From: Ruminococcaceae bacterium UBA6413
Lineage (GTDB): Bacteria; Bacillota; Clostridia; Oscillospirales; Ruminococcaceae
DNA length: 39,055 nt
Direction: 5' to 3'
NCBI GenBank assembly: GCA_002437415.1
Contig: DJPL01000044.1
Span: 1 to 39,055, forward strand
The translations under genes and the position numbers were made by a program. Numbering within the stretch: position 1 is the stretch's first letter; every line of letters begins with the position of its first letter. This document shows, one piece after another, positions 6,367 through 15,103 of the stretch. Under the pieces are notes generated by a model that worked only from the letters and a program-made list of their open reading frames with translations, made no database searches and was not told where the DNA came from.

Positions 6367-8541
6367 ATGGACAAAATACGCATAACAAAAGATGAAAGCG
6401 GCGCTGTTGTACTGCGCTTTGACAAGCGTGACGACTGCGTAAGCTATACTGTATATTTCAGAAGAGAAAACGGCAGATTTAGGACGCTTATAACTACCGA
6501 GAAAACGGCGGTGAAAGTAAATGCTGTCGACGGACTGTGTTATTTCAGAGTAACAGGACAGACCGCGGGCGGAAGAACCGTAAATATCGGCACGGTCGAC
6601 ACCTCCTCACTGCTCAAAAAAACAAGCTTTATAACTATTGGTTCGTACAACGTGCAGAAGATAACGGAGAGAAGCCCTAAGTTCACGGCGGATAATACAT
6701 TAAGGCGCATTTCACCGCTGACTGCATTCTTCCCCGAAAAGGCTGACGACAACAACATCGACAGCGGCAAGAAAGCGTTTGAATATATAGAGAAAAACAG
6801 GTCGGACTTTTTCATATTCGACTTTTACGGCACGGCAGTCCATGGACTTATAAAGGCGGAAAACACCTTCCTGACAGGCGGCATAGACGGTAACGAAAAG
6901 CTTGGCGAAAAACTGCCTAATATACTCCCGCCCGAGGTTTATCAGCCGCTGGTCGATATATTCGCAAAAGAGATACTTAAGCTGTATCCGAGCGATAAGA
7001 TAATACTCGTAAGGACATTGTCGCCGGAGTTCTACGGCCTGTCACGGCAGGTCAGAAAAAGTACACCGAAGAAAAAGCTGAATGAGTTTCTGTCGAAAAT
7101 AGAAGCGTACTTTATAAGACAGGTGCACCCTATAGTTATCGACCTTTCGGGAAAGTATTTCGGCGACCTAGCGGTCAAGGGTGACGGCAGGGAGGCTGTG
7201 TTTGACAGCTACTATTTTGCCGACTGCGAAAAGGCGCTTGATGAGATCATATCGGGCGAGCCCGGAAGAGTATATAAGGAGCAGGATATCGATTCAAGGC
7301 TGGATCAGATCTTGTGCTTCTATGACAGCGCGTGCTCACGAGGTGTGCTTACGGCACTGCTTGACAGAAAAGAGCCCTCGGATACGATAATGTTTCATAC
7401 ATCGAGAGAATTTATCGCGGAAAACAGAGCAGAGCTTAAGGATATAGCGGCACAGCATTATTCAAGCGTTACCGATATATACAGATATTACGACTTCGGC
7501 GACAATGTAGAGATGAAAAACGCGGTGAAGGTAATAGCGGCGCTTGAGAGCAACACATTACAGAATGTAACTCACGGCGAGGTTATAAGACTGCTCGACA
7601 GGCAGTACAGGATAAAGCGCCCGATAGCAAATTTCATCAGAGCTACGCTTGAGAGCGTACTCGGCGAAAGTGCCGATGTCAATGAGCAAAATCTGCGCTT
7701 TATGACAAGGCTTGCGTTTGGACTCTGGGAGGGCTGTGACCCCAAAACCGTGCCGCAGAAGATCGAAGAGTATGAGAGAATACACAATTTCACGCTGATA
7801 GATATGTGGGGCACGGGCGTTATAAAAAGGACGCTTGCTCAGGCAAAGCAGATAAAGATGAACACGGTCATAAGCGGAGAATCATTTGTATGGGCATTCG
7901 ATAAGCCTCATGCTATCGAAGAAAAGAGATTTTCGACCGCGGACAATTCGGGAGCAAAGGCACTGTCACAGCTTATGAGAACGTCAATTCAGACGCTGGC
8001 GGCAAGCTATGCGCGTTGGATCGCGATAGATATGGCTGATGTTATCGCCGATAACGCAATGTACAACGGCGAAGGCTTTACGGTCGACAAGCAGTATGTA
8101 AATTCCGACCTTGCCGTTATTCTCGGAAAAGCGGGACAGCCGTTCACTCTTGACGCGGTAAAGGATAAGGAACGCATACTGACAGCCTGCGACAAGCTTT
8201 CTGAGCTTGTAAAGCAGAAGTACGGCAGTAATATCATTCTGTGCAGGACAACGCTCAATGATAAGGTTAGAGATCATGACGGCAGGATAAAAGCGCTCGT
8301 GACAGACAAGAAGAAATTTGCAAATGCAAAGGCTCTGCTTGAAATGTGCGAGGAAAGATTTATCGCTAATACCGAATGCTATGTGCTTGATAACTCGAAG
8401 AATTACGTTTCTGATGAGAACTTCGCGGCAGGCGGAGCGGGAATAGCAAGGTTCGAGGCGGATTTCTATTCTGCGGCGGCGGATTATATTGACTATATTG
8501 TGCAGTACAGCCCGGTGCAGAGGTATTTTGACAAGCTGTAA
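6367..8541 (+). CDS. Two-copy SGNH/DUF6270-like protein
   Basis: A 724-residue protein with no signal peptide. The ATG at 6367 follows GAGGT by six bases; an upstream in-frame TTG overlaps the promoter -35 and is rejected. Residues about 12-85 look like a small beta-sandwich (fibronectin-III-like). Then come two diverged copies of one domain: copy 1 about 88-325 (FITIGSYNV, FFIFDFYGTAVHGLI, IILVRT near 213, IVIDLSGKYF near 256) and copy 2 about 474-724 (FTLIDMWGTGVIKRT, WIAIDMADVIADNAM, IILCRT near 623, YVLDNSKNYV near 672). The strand order and spacing resemble DUF6270-type SGNH-like proteins found with polysaccharide genes. Function unknown; possibly acts on glycans. The following lipoprotein gene starts 21 bases on and is probably cotranscribed. 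Confidence 0.6.
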   Translation: MDKIRITKDESGAVVLRFDKRDDCVSYTVYFRRENGRFRTLITTEKTAVKVNAVDGLCYFRVTGQTAGGRTVNIGTVDTSSLLKKTSFITIGSYNVQKITERSPKFTADNTLRRISPLTAFFPEKADDNNIDSGKKAFEYIEKNRSDFFIFDFYGTAVHGLIKAENTFLTGGIDGNEKLGEKLPNILPPEVYQPLVDIFAKEILKLYPSDKIILVRTLSPEFYGLSRQVRKSTPKKKLNEFLSKIEAYFIRQVHPIVIDLSGKYFGDLAVKGDGREAVFDSYYFADCEKALDEIISGEPGRVYKEQDIDSRLDQILCFYDSACSRGVLTALLDRKEPSDTIMFHTSREFIAENRAELKDIAAQHYSSVTDIYRYYDFGDNVEMKNAVKVIAALESNTLQNVTHGEVIRLLDRQYRIKRPIANFIRATLESVLGESADVNEQNLRFMTRLAFGLWEGCDPKTVPQKIEEYERIHNFTLIDMWGTGVIKRTLAQAKQIKMNTVISGESFVWAFDKPHAIEEKRFSTADNSGAKALSQLMRTSIQTLAASYARWIAIDMADVIADNAMYNGEGFTVDKQYVNSDLAVILGKAGQPFTLDAVKDKERILTACDKLSELVKQKYGSNIILCRTTLNDKVRDHDGRIKALVTDKKKFANAKALLEMCEERFIANTECYVLDNSKNYVSDENFAAGGAGIARFEADFYSAAADYIDYIVQYSPVQRYFDKL

Positions 8542-8562
8542 AGCAGTTTGAATGGAGGATAT

Positions 8563-9015
8563 ATGAAAAAGATAATTGTAGCATTTATGCTGTTACTCGG
8601 AGTTTTGCTTACGGGTTGCAGTAATGAGTTTGCAAAATCCGAATATGATAATAATAAACTGATTGCTGAAACTGCGGACAGGTATTCCAAGAGTGCGGCG
8701 GTTGTGAATTATAATGATGATCATCTCACATTCACGGCAGGAAGCTTTGACGGCAGGCAGAGAGTGTGGTCGGAGAGTTACGACAGCGACAGGAACATTC
8801 TGATAAGCCTGAAATTCACACTTGAATCCGGTACGGCTAAAATTGTGCATATAGACAGCGATAACAATGTCGAAGTGATTACGGAGTGTGGCGGCGGTAA
8901 AACAAACGATGATATCATTGTTTATAACATTGCAATGAGTAAGGGCGAGAACCGCATTAAAATAGTCGGATATGAATGTAAAGAGCTGAATATCGATATG
9001 AAGATAAACGGCTGA
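8563..9015 (+). CDS. Small putative lipoprotein
   Basis: A 150-residue protein. The ATG at 8563 has TGGAGG seven bases upstream. Residues 1-18 are a lipoprotein signal peptide with lipobox LTGC (Cys 19). The rest is a soluble, mixed-charge domain with alternating hydrophobic strands and no recognised motif, so it is predicted to sit on the outer face of the membrane. It ends the two-gene unit begun by the gene at 6367 and is followed by a terminator. Confidence 0.7.
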   Translation: MKKIIVAFMLLLGVLLTGCSNEFAKSEYDNNKLIAETADRYSKSAAVVNYNDDHLTFTAGSFDGRQRVWSESYDSDRNILISLKFTLESGTAKIVHIDSDNNVEVITECGGGKTNDDIIVYNIAMSKGENRIKIVGYECKELNIDMKING

Positions 9016-9020
9016 ATGTG

Positions 9021-9067
9021 AAACTACCCGTGAGAATTGCTCATGGGGTAGTTTGATATCTTTTTTT
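9021..9067 (+). terminator. Intrinsic terminator after the lipoprotein gene
   Basis: Stem AAACTACCC..GGGTAGTTT (with TGAG/CTCA inner pairs), then GATATC and eight T. Between here and 9173 I see nothing further. Confidence 0.75.
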
Positions 9068-9173
9068 GTTACAACGTTAATCATCGAGGTTTGAGTACAT
9101 AATCTGCTCCGATGTTCCCGGAAGATGCATTCGGTTGTTGTTACAGCCCCTGATAAAAGGTGTGAATATGATA

Positions 9174-9205
9174 AAGCCCCGTGGGGAACATTCCTCACGG
9201 GGCTT
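9174..9205 (-). terminator. Terminator downstream of carB
   Basis: Long GC-rich stem AAGCCCCGTG(G/A)GGAA..TTCCTCACGGGGCTT, 19 bp beyond the carB stop; the T-run is short on both sides. Confidence 0.65.
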
Positions 9206-9223
9206 AAAGTTTTTATACGCTGA

Positions 9224-12200
9224 TTACTTGATATCTGCGTGGTGTGCCTGAATTGACTTAACGCCGAAGTGCTTGTTTGTCTTAAGCGACTTTATACCCT
9301 CGATGCTTGCCTTTGCAGCCGCCATTGTAGTGATATAAGGTACTTTATGTCTTATTGCAGATTTACGGATATAGCTGTCGTCGCTTACGCTTGTCTTGCC
9401 TGCGGGAGTGTTGACGATAAGCTGTATCTCGCCGTTTGTTATTGCATCTGTAATATTGGGTCTGCCCTCATACATCTTTTTGATACGCTCTGCGGGAATA
9501 CCTGCTTCCTTTATCATCTCATAGCTCTTGCCTGTTGCAAGGATACGGAAGCCAAGTTCGCTGAATGATTTTGCAATTTCAAGAAGCTCAGGCTTATCTC
9601 TGTCGCATACGCTGAGGAGAACCGTGCCTTCAAGGGGCAGTCTTACCTGTGTTGCTTCCTGTGCCTTGTAGTAAGCCTCACCGAATGTGGGAGCTATACC
9701 GAGCACCTCGCCTGTAGAGCGCATCTCAGGACCGAGAACAGGATCGACCTCCTGGAACATATTAAAGGGGAATACCGCTTCCTTGACACCGTAGTGGTTT
9801 ATTACCTTGTCGTGAAGCTCCGGTACGGGTGAGGGCTTGCCTGTCAGCGAAGATGTGATTATCTGAGTAGCAAGCTGAACCATATTGATATTGCATACCT
9901 TTGATACCAGCGGTACTGTACGCGATGCTCTGGGGTTTGCTTCAAGGACATACACTGTGTCGTCTTCAATTGCATACTGCATATTCATAAGACCGCATAC
10001 GTTCATTTCAACTGCGATCTTCTTTGTGTAATCCTTGATCGTTGCAACCTGCTTTTCGGTGAGGTTCATAGAGGGCAGGATACAAGCGGAGTCGCCTGAG
10101 TGAACGCCCGCAAGCTCAATATGCTCCATAACAGCGGGAACAAAGCAGTTTGTGCCGTCTGAAATAGCGTCAGCCTCGCACTCTGTAGCGTGGTGCAGGA
10201 AACGGTCTATCAGTATAGGACGGTCGGGAGTTACGCCGACTGCCGCCGACATATAAACCTTCATCATCTCGTCATCGTGAACTATCTCCATACCTCTGCC
10301 GCCGAGAACGTATGAGGGACGAACCATAACAGGGTAGCCGATACGGTTGGCAATTTCAAGCGCTTCGTCAACATTTACCGCCATTCCTGATTCGGGCATG
10401 GGTATTCCGAGCTTGTCCATCATTGCACGGAAGTGGTCGCGGTCTTCCGCAAGGTCGATCGTTTCGGGAGTTGTACCGAGAATGTTTACGCCGTACTTCT
10501 TAAGGTCGCTCGCAAGGTTGAGCGGTGTCTGTCCGCCGAACTGTGCGATAACGCCGAGCGGCTTTTCCTTGTCGTGTATCGAAAGTACATCTTCAAGAGT
10601 AAGCGGCTCAAAGTAGAGCTTGTCAGATGTATCGTAGTCTGTTGAAACCGTTTCGGGGTTGCAGTTTACAATGATAGACTCAAAGCCGAGCTTTTTGAGT
10701 GCCAGTGCCGCATGAACACAGCAGTAGTCAAACTCGATACCCTGACCAATTCTGTTAGGACCGCCGCCGAGGATCATTATCTTGGGCTTGTCGCTGACAG
10801 GGCTCTTATCCTCGTCAAGGTGATAGGTAGAGTAGTAGTAAGCCGCATTTTCTGTGCCGCTTACATGAACGCCCTCCCACGCTTCCTTAATGCCGAAGCC
10901 TATACGCGCGTTTCTTATCTCTTCTTCTGTTACTTCGAGAAGTGAGCTTAAATAACGGTCTGAGAAGCCGTCAAGCTTAGCCTGCTTCAGCACAGCCTTT
11001 TCGGGAACTGCACCCTTTATTTTCAGCAGAGCTTCTTCTTCGTCAACGAGCTCCTTCATCTGCTGTAAGAACCAGTCCTTGATTTTTGTAAGAGCGTGTA
11101 TCTCTTCAATAGCTGCACCCTTACGCAGTGCTTCATATATAACAAACTGTCTTTCGCTTGTGGGGTAACTGAGCTGTGCTAAAAGCTCTTCCTTGGTCAT
11201 ATCGTGGAAGTTCTTTGCAAAGCCAAGCCCGTATCTGTCCTTTTCAAGCGAACGGATAGCCTTCTGGAAAGCTTCCTTATATGTCTTGCCGATGCTCATG
11301 ACTTCACCGACAGCTCTCATCTGTGTGCCCAGCTTATCCTCAGCGCCTTTGAACTTTTCAAATGCCCAACGTGCGAACTTGATTACCACATAATCGCCGT
11401 CGGGGTAGTACTTATCGAGCGTGCCGTACTTGCCGCAGGGGATATCCTTAAGCGTCAGACCGCAGGCAAGAAGAGCTGAAACAAAGGCGATAGGGAAGCC
11501 TGTAGCCTTTGATGCGAGTGCGGAAGAACGCGATGTTCTGGGGTTTATCTCAATAACAACAATACGTCCTGTTTCGGGGTCGCGGGCAAACTGGCAGTTA
11601 CAGCCGCCGATAACCTCTATAGATTCGATAATGCGGTAGGACATATCCTGAAGCTCTTTCTGAACGTCCTCGGGAATTGTAAGCATAGGAGCAGAGCAGA
11701 ATGAGTCACCTGTATGCACACCGATAGGGTCGATGTTTTCGATAAAGCAAACGGTGATCTTGTTGTTGTCGGCATCACGGACAACTTCAAGCTCAAGCTC
11801 TTCCCAGCCAAAGATGCATTCTTCAACAAGTACCTGATTTACGAGCGAAGCCTGTAAGCCTCTTTCACATACGACCTTGAGCTCGTCAACATTGTATACC
11901 ATACCGCCGCCTGCGCCGCCCATTGTATAGGCAGGACGAAGAACAACAGGGTACTTAAGCTCTTCTGCGATTTTTACAGCTTCATCAACGGAGTAGGCAA
12001 CCTCGCTTCTCGGCATACCGATACCGAGATCCTTCATAGCGTTCTTGAACTCGATACGATCCTCGCCGCGCTCGATAGCGTCAACCTGAACACCAATCAC
12101 CTGAACATTGTACTGCTTGAGTACACCCGCTTTGTCAAGCTCGGAGCAGAGGTTAAGACCGGACTGACCGCCGAGGTTAGGCAAAAGTGCATCGGGGCGT

Positions 12201-12442
12201 TCCTGGTCGATGATCTGTGTAAGTCTGTCGAGATTGAGCGGTTCAATGTAGGTGATGTCCGCAACATCGGGGTCTGTCATAATGGTAGCGGGGTTGGAGT
12301 TTACGAGTACTATCTTATAACCCAGCTTCTTCAGAGCTTTACAAGCCTGTGTGCCCGAATAGTCAAACTCGCAAGCCTGACCTATGATAATAGGACCTGA
12401 ACCTATTATCATAATTTTGTTAATGTCCTGTCTTTTTGGCAT
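9224..12442 (-). CDS. carB: Carbamoyl-phosphate synthase large subunit
   Basis: A 1072-residue protein of full family length. It makes carbamoyl phosphate from bicarbonate, ammonia and two ATP for pyrimidine and arginine synthesis. Start chosen at MPKRQDINK with AGGAAGAG upstream. The two ATP-grasp halves are evident: carboxyphosphate half with GSGPIIIGQACEFDYSG near the N-terminus and GGAGGGMVYN; carbamoyl half beginning about residue 550 with GGGPNRIGQGIEFDY and FGGQTPLNLA; the final 140 residues are the MGS-like allosteric domain. The small subunit gene carA is not adjacent on either side, so the glutaminase partner must be encoded elsewhere. No PyrR-type attenuator is visible in the short leader. 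Confidence 0.98.
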   Translation of the reverse strand: MPKRQDINKIMIIGSGPIIIGQACEFDYSGTQACKALKKLGYKIVLVNSNPATIMTDPDVADITYIEPLNLDRLTQIIDQERPDALLPNLGGQSGLNLCSELDKAGVLKQYNVQVIGVQVDAIERGEDRIEFKNAMKDLGIGMPRSEVAYSVDEAVKIAEELKYPVVLRPAYTMGGAGGGMVYNVDELKVVCERGLQASLVNQVLVEECIFGWEELELEVVRDADNNKITVCFIENIDPIGVHTGDSFCSAPMLTIPEDVQKELQDMSYRIIESIEVIGGCNCQFARDPETGRIVVIEINPRTSRSSALASKATGFPIAFVSALLACGLTLKDIPCGKYGTLDKYYPDGDYVVIKFARWAFEKFKGAEDKLGTQMRAVGEVMSIGKTYKEAFQKAIRSLEKDRYGLGFAKNFHDMTKEELLAQLSYPTSERQFVIYEALRKGAAIEEIHALTKIKDWFLQQMKELVDEEEALLKIKGAVPEKAVLKQAKLDGFSDRYLSSLLEVTEEEIRNARIGFGIKEAWEGVHVSGTENAAYYYSTYHLDEDKSPVSDKPKIMILGGGPNRIGQGIEFDYCCVHAALALKKLGFESIIVNCNPETVSTDYDTSDKLYFEPLTLEDVLSIHDKEKPLGVIAQFGGQTPLNLASDLKKYGVNILGTTPETIDLAEDRDHFRAMMDKLGIPMPESGMAVNVDEALEIANRIGYPVMVRPSYVLGGRGMEIVHDDEMMKVYMSAAVGVTPDRPILIDRFLHHATECEADAISDGTNCFVPAVMEHIELAGVHSGDSACILPSMNLTEKQVATIKDYTKKIAVEMNVCGLMNMQYAIEDDTVYVLEANPRASRTVPLVSKVCNINMVQLATQIITSSLTGKPSPVPELHDKVINHYGVKEAVFPFNMFQEVDPVLGPEMRSTGEVLGIAPTFGEAYYKAQEATQVRLPLEGTVLLSVCDRDKPELLEIAKSFSELGFRILATGKSYEMIKEAGIPAERIKKMYEGRPNITDAITNGEIQLIVNTPAGKTSVSDDSYIRKSAIRHKVPYITTMAAAKASIEGIKSLKTNKHFGVKSIQAHHADIK

Positions 12443-12515
12443 ATTTCTCTTCCTAACCGCACTTTTGCCGTGCGTAATTTTATTTGCCGTATTATTGGCA
12501 TATTTTCTTATGTTA

Positions 12516-12544
12516 ATAATATCACAAAATCCGCCCGAATGCAA
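12516..12544 (-). promoter_or_regulatory. Sigma-A promoter of carB
   Basis: On the complement, TTGCAT (12544-12539), 17-base spacer, TATTAT (12521-12516), giving a leader of roughly 65 nt. Confidence 0.7.
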
Positions 12545-12622
12545 TAGAAAACTTCTTAATATGGCAGATTTGTCCTTAAAGTAACATTTTATGGCTTGAT
12601 ATGAAGCTGCGGATACGAATAA

Positions 12623-12648
12623 AGCCGACCCACAGAACCGGATCGGCT
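12623..12648 (-). terminator. Terminator after the methyltransferase gene
   Basis: On the complement AGCCGATCC/GGGTCGGCT stem with an 8-base loop followed by TTTATT, just beyond the stop at 12661. Confidence 0.7.
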
Positions 12649-12660
12649 GATGATATTCGA

Positions 12661-13467
12661 TTAAGCTTTTTCAAATATAAGAATTTTCTGCGCTATTTTT
12701 CTGAGCAAAGGAAGCTTTTTGAACGGCTTTAAAATCGGCATTATAACTGCCATTCCGCGGACTATATCGTCATTTTTGACGCATTTAAATCCGTCTGCCG
12801 CTTTTCCTAAATCTTCAAAGGTGTCCGCGCCGAACACGAATTTTGCGCCCGTGTCCTGAATGGATTTTTCGGTGTGCTCCTTGTTGACCCATCTCTTGGC
12901 AAGGCATTCCATAAACACTGTTGCGTTATCGAATTTATCTCTGATGATCGACAGCATTTGTGCGTTTTCTTCAGCGGTAAGGTACATTGAAAGTCCTTCT
13001 ATTATAAAAAGCATCTTTCCTCTTTTGGTGACCTTATCAGCCCAAGCGGGATCTGTCGCCGAAATGCCTATCGTGGACACCCTGCCTGATTCGTTATATA
13101 TTGCGTCACGCACTTCGATAGTTTCGGGCAGGTCGACATTGTACCATGTTATTCTGCCGTTATCCATGCGATAAAATCTTGTATCAAGACCGCAGGCAAT
13201 GTTTACAACGGTGCAGTCAGGATTTTTGTCGATGAAGTCTTTTACCAGCTCGTCAAATACGATCGTTCTTGCAATAACTCCGTCGCTCATGGTTGAATCT
13301 TTTTCGGCTTTTGAAAAGTCATAGTCAATTTTTTCGACAAGCTCTATTGCTTTTGCGTCGTAAAACTTAGCGTTCTTTTTCCTTGAATACTTGGCTCTTG
13401 CGTAGAAGCTCTGCAACATCGTTTCGGCAGAGCCTGTAAGCAGAGGGTTGATTTTCTTTTCTTCCAT
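12661..13467 (-). CDS. LCMT-family class I SAM methyltransferase
   Basis: A 268-residue protein of the leucine carboxyl methyltransferase / polyketide O-methyltransferase family. Motif I NIACGLDTRFYR at residues 89-100 binds S-adenosylmethionine, followed by WYNVDLPETIEVR and FIIEGLSMYL (post-I and motif IV positions). Such enzymes methylate carboxyl or hydroxyl groups; the substrate cannot be read from the sequence and no biosynthetic cluster surrounds it. It is monocistronic, with a strong promoter and a terminator. A 7-bp inverted repeat at its transcription start suggests it is repressed by a DNA-binding protein. Confidence 0.85.
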   Translation of the reverse strand: MEEKKINPLLTGSAETMLQSFYARAKYSRKKNAKFYDAKAIELVEKIDYDFSKAEKDSTMSDGVIARTIVFDELVKDFIDKNPDCTVVNIACGLDTRFYRMDNGRITWYNVDLPETIEVRDAIYNESGRVSTIGISATDPAWADKVTKRGKMLFIIEGLSMYLTAEENAQMLSIIRDKFDNATVFMECLAKRWVNKEHTEKSIQDTGAKFVFGADTFEDLGKAADGFKCVKNDDIVRGMAVIMPILKPFKKLPLLRKIAQKILIFEKA

Positions 13468-13493
13468 ATTAACTCCGTATAAAACACAAAAAA

Positions 13494-13515
13494 TCGGTTA
13501 ATCTAAACTAACCGA
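13494..13515 (-). promoter_or_regulatory. Inverted repeat at the methyltransferase transcription start
   Basis: Perfect 7-bp arms TCGGTTA/TAACCGA with an 8-base spacer. On the complement it begins at about +1 and is followed by six T, so it could be an operator or, less likely, a small attenuator hairpin. Confidence 0.5.
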
Positions 13516-13520
13516 AAAAT

Positions 13521-13549
13521 ATTTTATCACATCATCGCCGCCGTGTCAA
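13521..13549 (-). promoter_or_regulatory. Sigma-A promoter of the methyltransferase gene
   Basis: On the complement, TTGACA (13549-13544), 17-base spacer, TAAAAT (13526-13521). Confidence 0.8.
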
Positions 13550-13653
13550 TAATATACCCGATAATATTATACTGTTATACCGCAGACGGAAAACGATAAC
13601 AACAGTTCATAGTCGGAATTTTCGGAATATCGGAATAAAAATGAAAAAAAGAC

Positions 13654-13682
13654 TTGACAAAGAAGCTAAGATTTGCTATAAT
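13654..13682 (+). promoter_or_regulatory. Consensus promoter of tRNA-Lys
   Basis: TTGACA at 13654-13659, exactly 17 bases, TATAAT at 13677-13682. Confidence 0.9.
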
Positions 13683-13724
13683 AAATCACGTTGTAAAAAT
13701 CGCTTTGGCATTTTTACGGTTTTC

Positions 13725-13800
13725 GAGCCACTAGCTCAGGCGGCAGAGCACCTGCCTTTTAAGCAGGGTGTCCCGGGTTCGATTCCCGGGTGGCTCACCA
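13725..13800 (+). tRNA. tRNA-Lys(UUU), prophage attachment target
   Basis: Acceptor GAGCCAC/GTGGCTC, anticodon loop CTTTTAA (anticodon TTT), T-loop TTCGATT, encoded CCA. The gene is intact: the prophage joined at the anticodon and supplied an identical 3' part, so the host tRNA stays functional. Its 3' 45 bases plus one further A recur exactly at 21375-21420. Confidence 0.96.
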
Positions 13801-13801
13801 A
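13756..13801 (+). repeat. attL core (46 bp) inside tRNA-Lys
   Basis: Identical over 46 bases to 21375-21420; runs from the anticodon loop through CCA plus one A. The flanking bases differ on both sides. Confidence 0.95.
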
Positions 13802-13802
13802 T

Positions 13803-13849
13803 AATCCCTTTAGCAATGCGGATTTGCGCAGTTGCTAAGGGGATTTTTT
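13803..13849 (+). terminator. Phage-supplied terminator behind tRNA-Lys
   Basis: Stem AATCCC-TTAGCAA/TTGCTAA-GGGATT with an additional TGCG/CGCA core, followed by six T. It belongs to the phage side of attL, so the prophage replaces the tRNA's native downstream terminator. Confidence 0.8.
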
Positions 13850-13867
13850 GTATCACAAAACAGTTGT

Positions 13868-13933
13868 TTGTAATACAAAATTAAGCCGCAGCTGCGCCGA
13901 TCGAGTAATCAGACGTGTTATTTTGAATTACAA
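13868..13933 (+). repeat. Diverged third copy of the element's long repeat
   Basis: TTGTAATACAA (13868-13878) and TTGAATTACAA (13923-13933) flank a core GCAGCTGCGCC-GATCGAGT that matches the two 56-bp copies except for a missing GGC and a longer second spacer. Another related site, TTGTATCACAA, is at 13848. Confidence 0.65.
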
Positions 13934-14187
13934 AACGGCACGGCAGAACGAATATACCGTTCGATATGATTCAGATTAACAAGCAGCTTTTCTTTTTTCA
14001 AGATTTCATCATCAACAGACGATAAATAACGCTTGCGTTCTGCAATCTTCTTTTCCAACTTTGGAAGCTCGTCAACATAAGAATGAACCAATGTTTCAAT
14101 CTTTTCGGAAAGACCTACACCGGACATCGACATTAACAAGTTGTAAGTTTCTTCGGTCAATCTGATTGACTTTTGTATGTTCTTCAT
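13918..14187 (-). CDS. Ribbon-helix-helix/coiled-coil small protein
   Basis: An 89-residue protein. The start has GAAAGGATAG six bases upstream. Residues 1-35 (QKSIRLTEETYNLLMSM...LSEKIETLV) look like a ribbon-helix-helix DNA-binding fold; residues 40-70 are a charged heptad coiled coil. It overlaps the end of the integrase gene by about 90 bases in another frame, so the two are coexpressed. Position next to integrase and attL suggests an excision factor or integrase regulator, but there is no direct evidence for that role. Its stop lies within a TTGAATTACAA site. Confidence 0.6.
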   Translation of the reverse strand: MKNIQKSIRLTEETYNLLMSMSGVGLSEKIETLVHSYVDELPKLEKKIAERKRYLSSVDDEILKKEKLLVNLNHIERYIRSAVPFCNSK

Positions 14188-15103
14188 TTGTATCTATCCT
14201 TTCATTATTCACCATATAATCAAGATGACTTCTATGCTTACTTTGAAGCAGTCGTTTATTTTGTGCCAAATGTAAATACATTGATGTAACCTGTAGATCT
14301 GAATGACCTAATATCAATCGTAACGTTTCCAAGTCGCCGCCGTCAACAAGATAATTTGTAGCAAATGTGTGACGCAATAAATGCGGGTGCAATCTATCTA
14401 TACCGGTGCACTTTTTCAATTTTTGAAATACCTGTTTTATTGTATTCGCATTACAAGCATTACCGAAACGATCCACGAAAACAGGATCAGATCCGACAGC
14501 TCCGGCACGATAATAAACTATGTAATGTAGTAATACTTCATGCGACAATTTGCCGAGCGGAACAAATCTTTGCTTGCACCCTTTACCCGTAACAAGCAAA
14601 AAATCATGTTTGAGATCCACATTACACATCTTCAATGATAATATTTCACCACGGCGAAGACCGCTATCACACATAAGGACGGCCCAACAACGATTACGAC
14701 ATTCCAAGACAGTGTCGCCGAAACAATCAATTATCAATTGTATTTCTTCATCGTCAAGCGGTAATTTCTCTGTTTTGTGAACCTTAGTTGTTTTTAGCTT
14801 TCTGCTAAAGTCAGGAATCAGATCTTCCTGAATGCAGAAATTATAGAACGCCTTTACAGCTCTGACGTGACTGTTTACGCTGGTACTTTTCAGCGGCTTG
14901 CCGTTGTGTTCATATTCGTGAAGTAAAAAGGAACAATAAGCCTTGTAATTAAATATCGTCAGATCATCAAGTGTAGAATCGATACCAAGCCAGCGGAAAA
15001 ATGCGCCGAGATTTTCTCGATACCATATTAGCGTTTTAGGGCTGTTGTTGCGAAACAATTGTTCATCAACAAACATTTCAAATGCTTCTGTAACTTTCAT
15101 CAT
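14096..15103 (-). CDS. int: Phage tyrosine integrase
   Basis: A 335-residue XerC/D-like recombinase that would integrate the phage circle into tRNA-Lys. A SAM-like core-binding domain spans residues 3-100. The catalytic residues are all present: Arg 150 (GLRRGE), His 241 and Arg 244 (HLLRHTF), His 267 (GHSDLQ) and nucleophile Tyr 276 (MYLHLA). The first ATG at 15103 overlaps the rep stop (ATGA), and a second ATG follows immediately; GAAAGG serves either. After residue 285 a hydrophilic tail is coded over the start of the RHH gene. Use of a dedicated integrase, rather than host XerCD, distinguishes it from dif-integrating inoviruses such as CTXphi. Confidence 0.94.
   Translation of the reverse strand: MMKVTEAFEMFVDEQLFRNNSPKTLIWYRENLGAFFRWLGIDSTLDDLTIFNYKAYCSFLLHEYEHNGKPLKSTSVNSHVRAVKAFYNFCIQEDLIPDFSRKLKTTKVHKTEKLPLDDEEIQLIIDCFGDTVLECRNRCWAVLMCDSGLRRGEILSLKMCNVDLKHDFLLVTGKGCKQRFVPLGKLSHEVLLHYIVYYRAGAVGSDPVFVDRFGNACNANTIKQVFQKLKKCTGIDRLHPHLLRHTFATNYLVDGGDLETLRLILGHSDLQVTSMYLHLAQNKRLLQSKHRSHLDYMVNNERIDTNEEHTKVNQIDRRNLQLVNVDVRCRSFRKD

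Noticed and set aside
12443..12600. PyrR-type or T-box attenuator upstream of carB
   Set aside because: The promoter lies only about 70 bp from the start and no alternative hairpin/terminator pair is visible.
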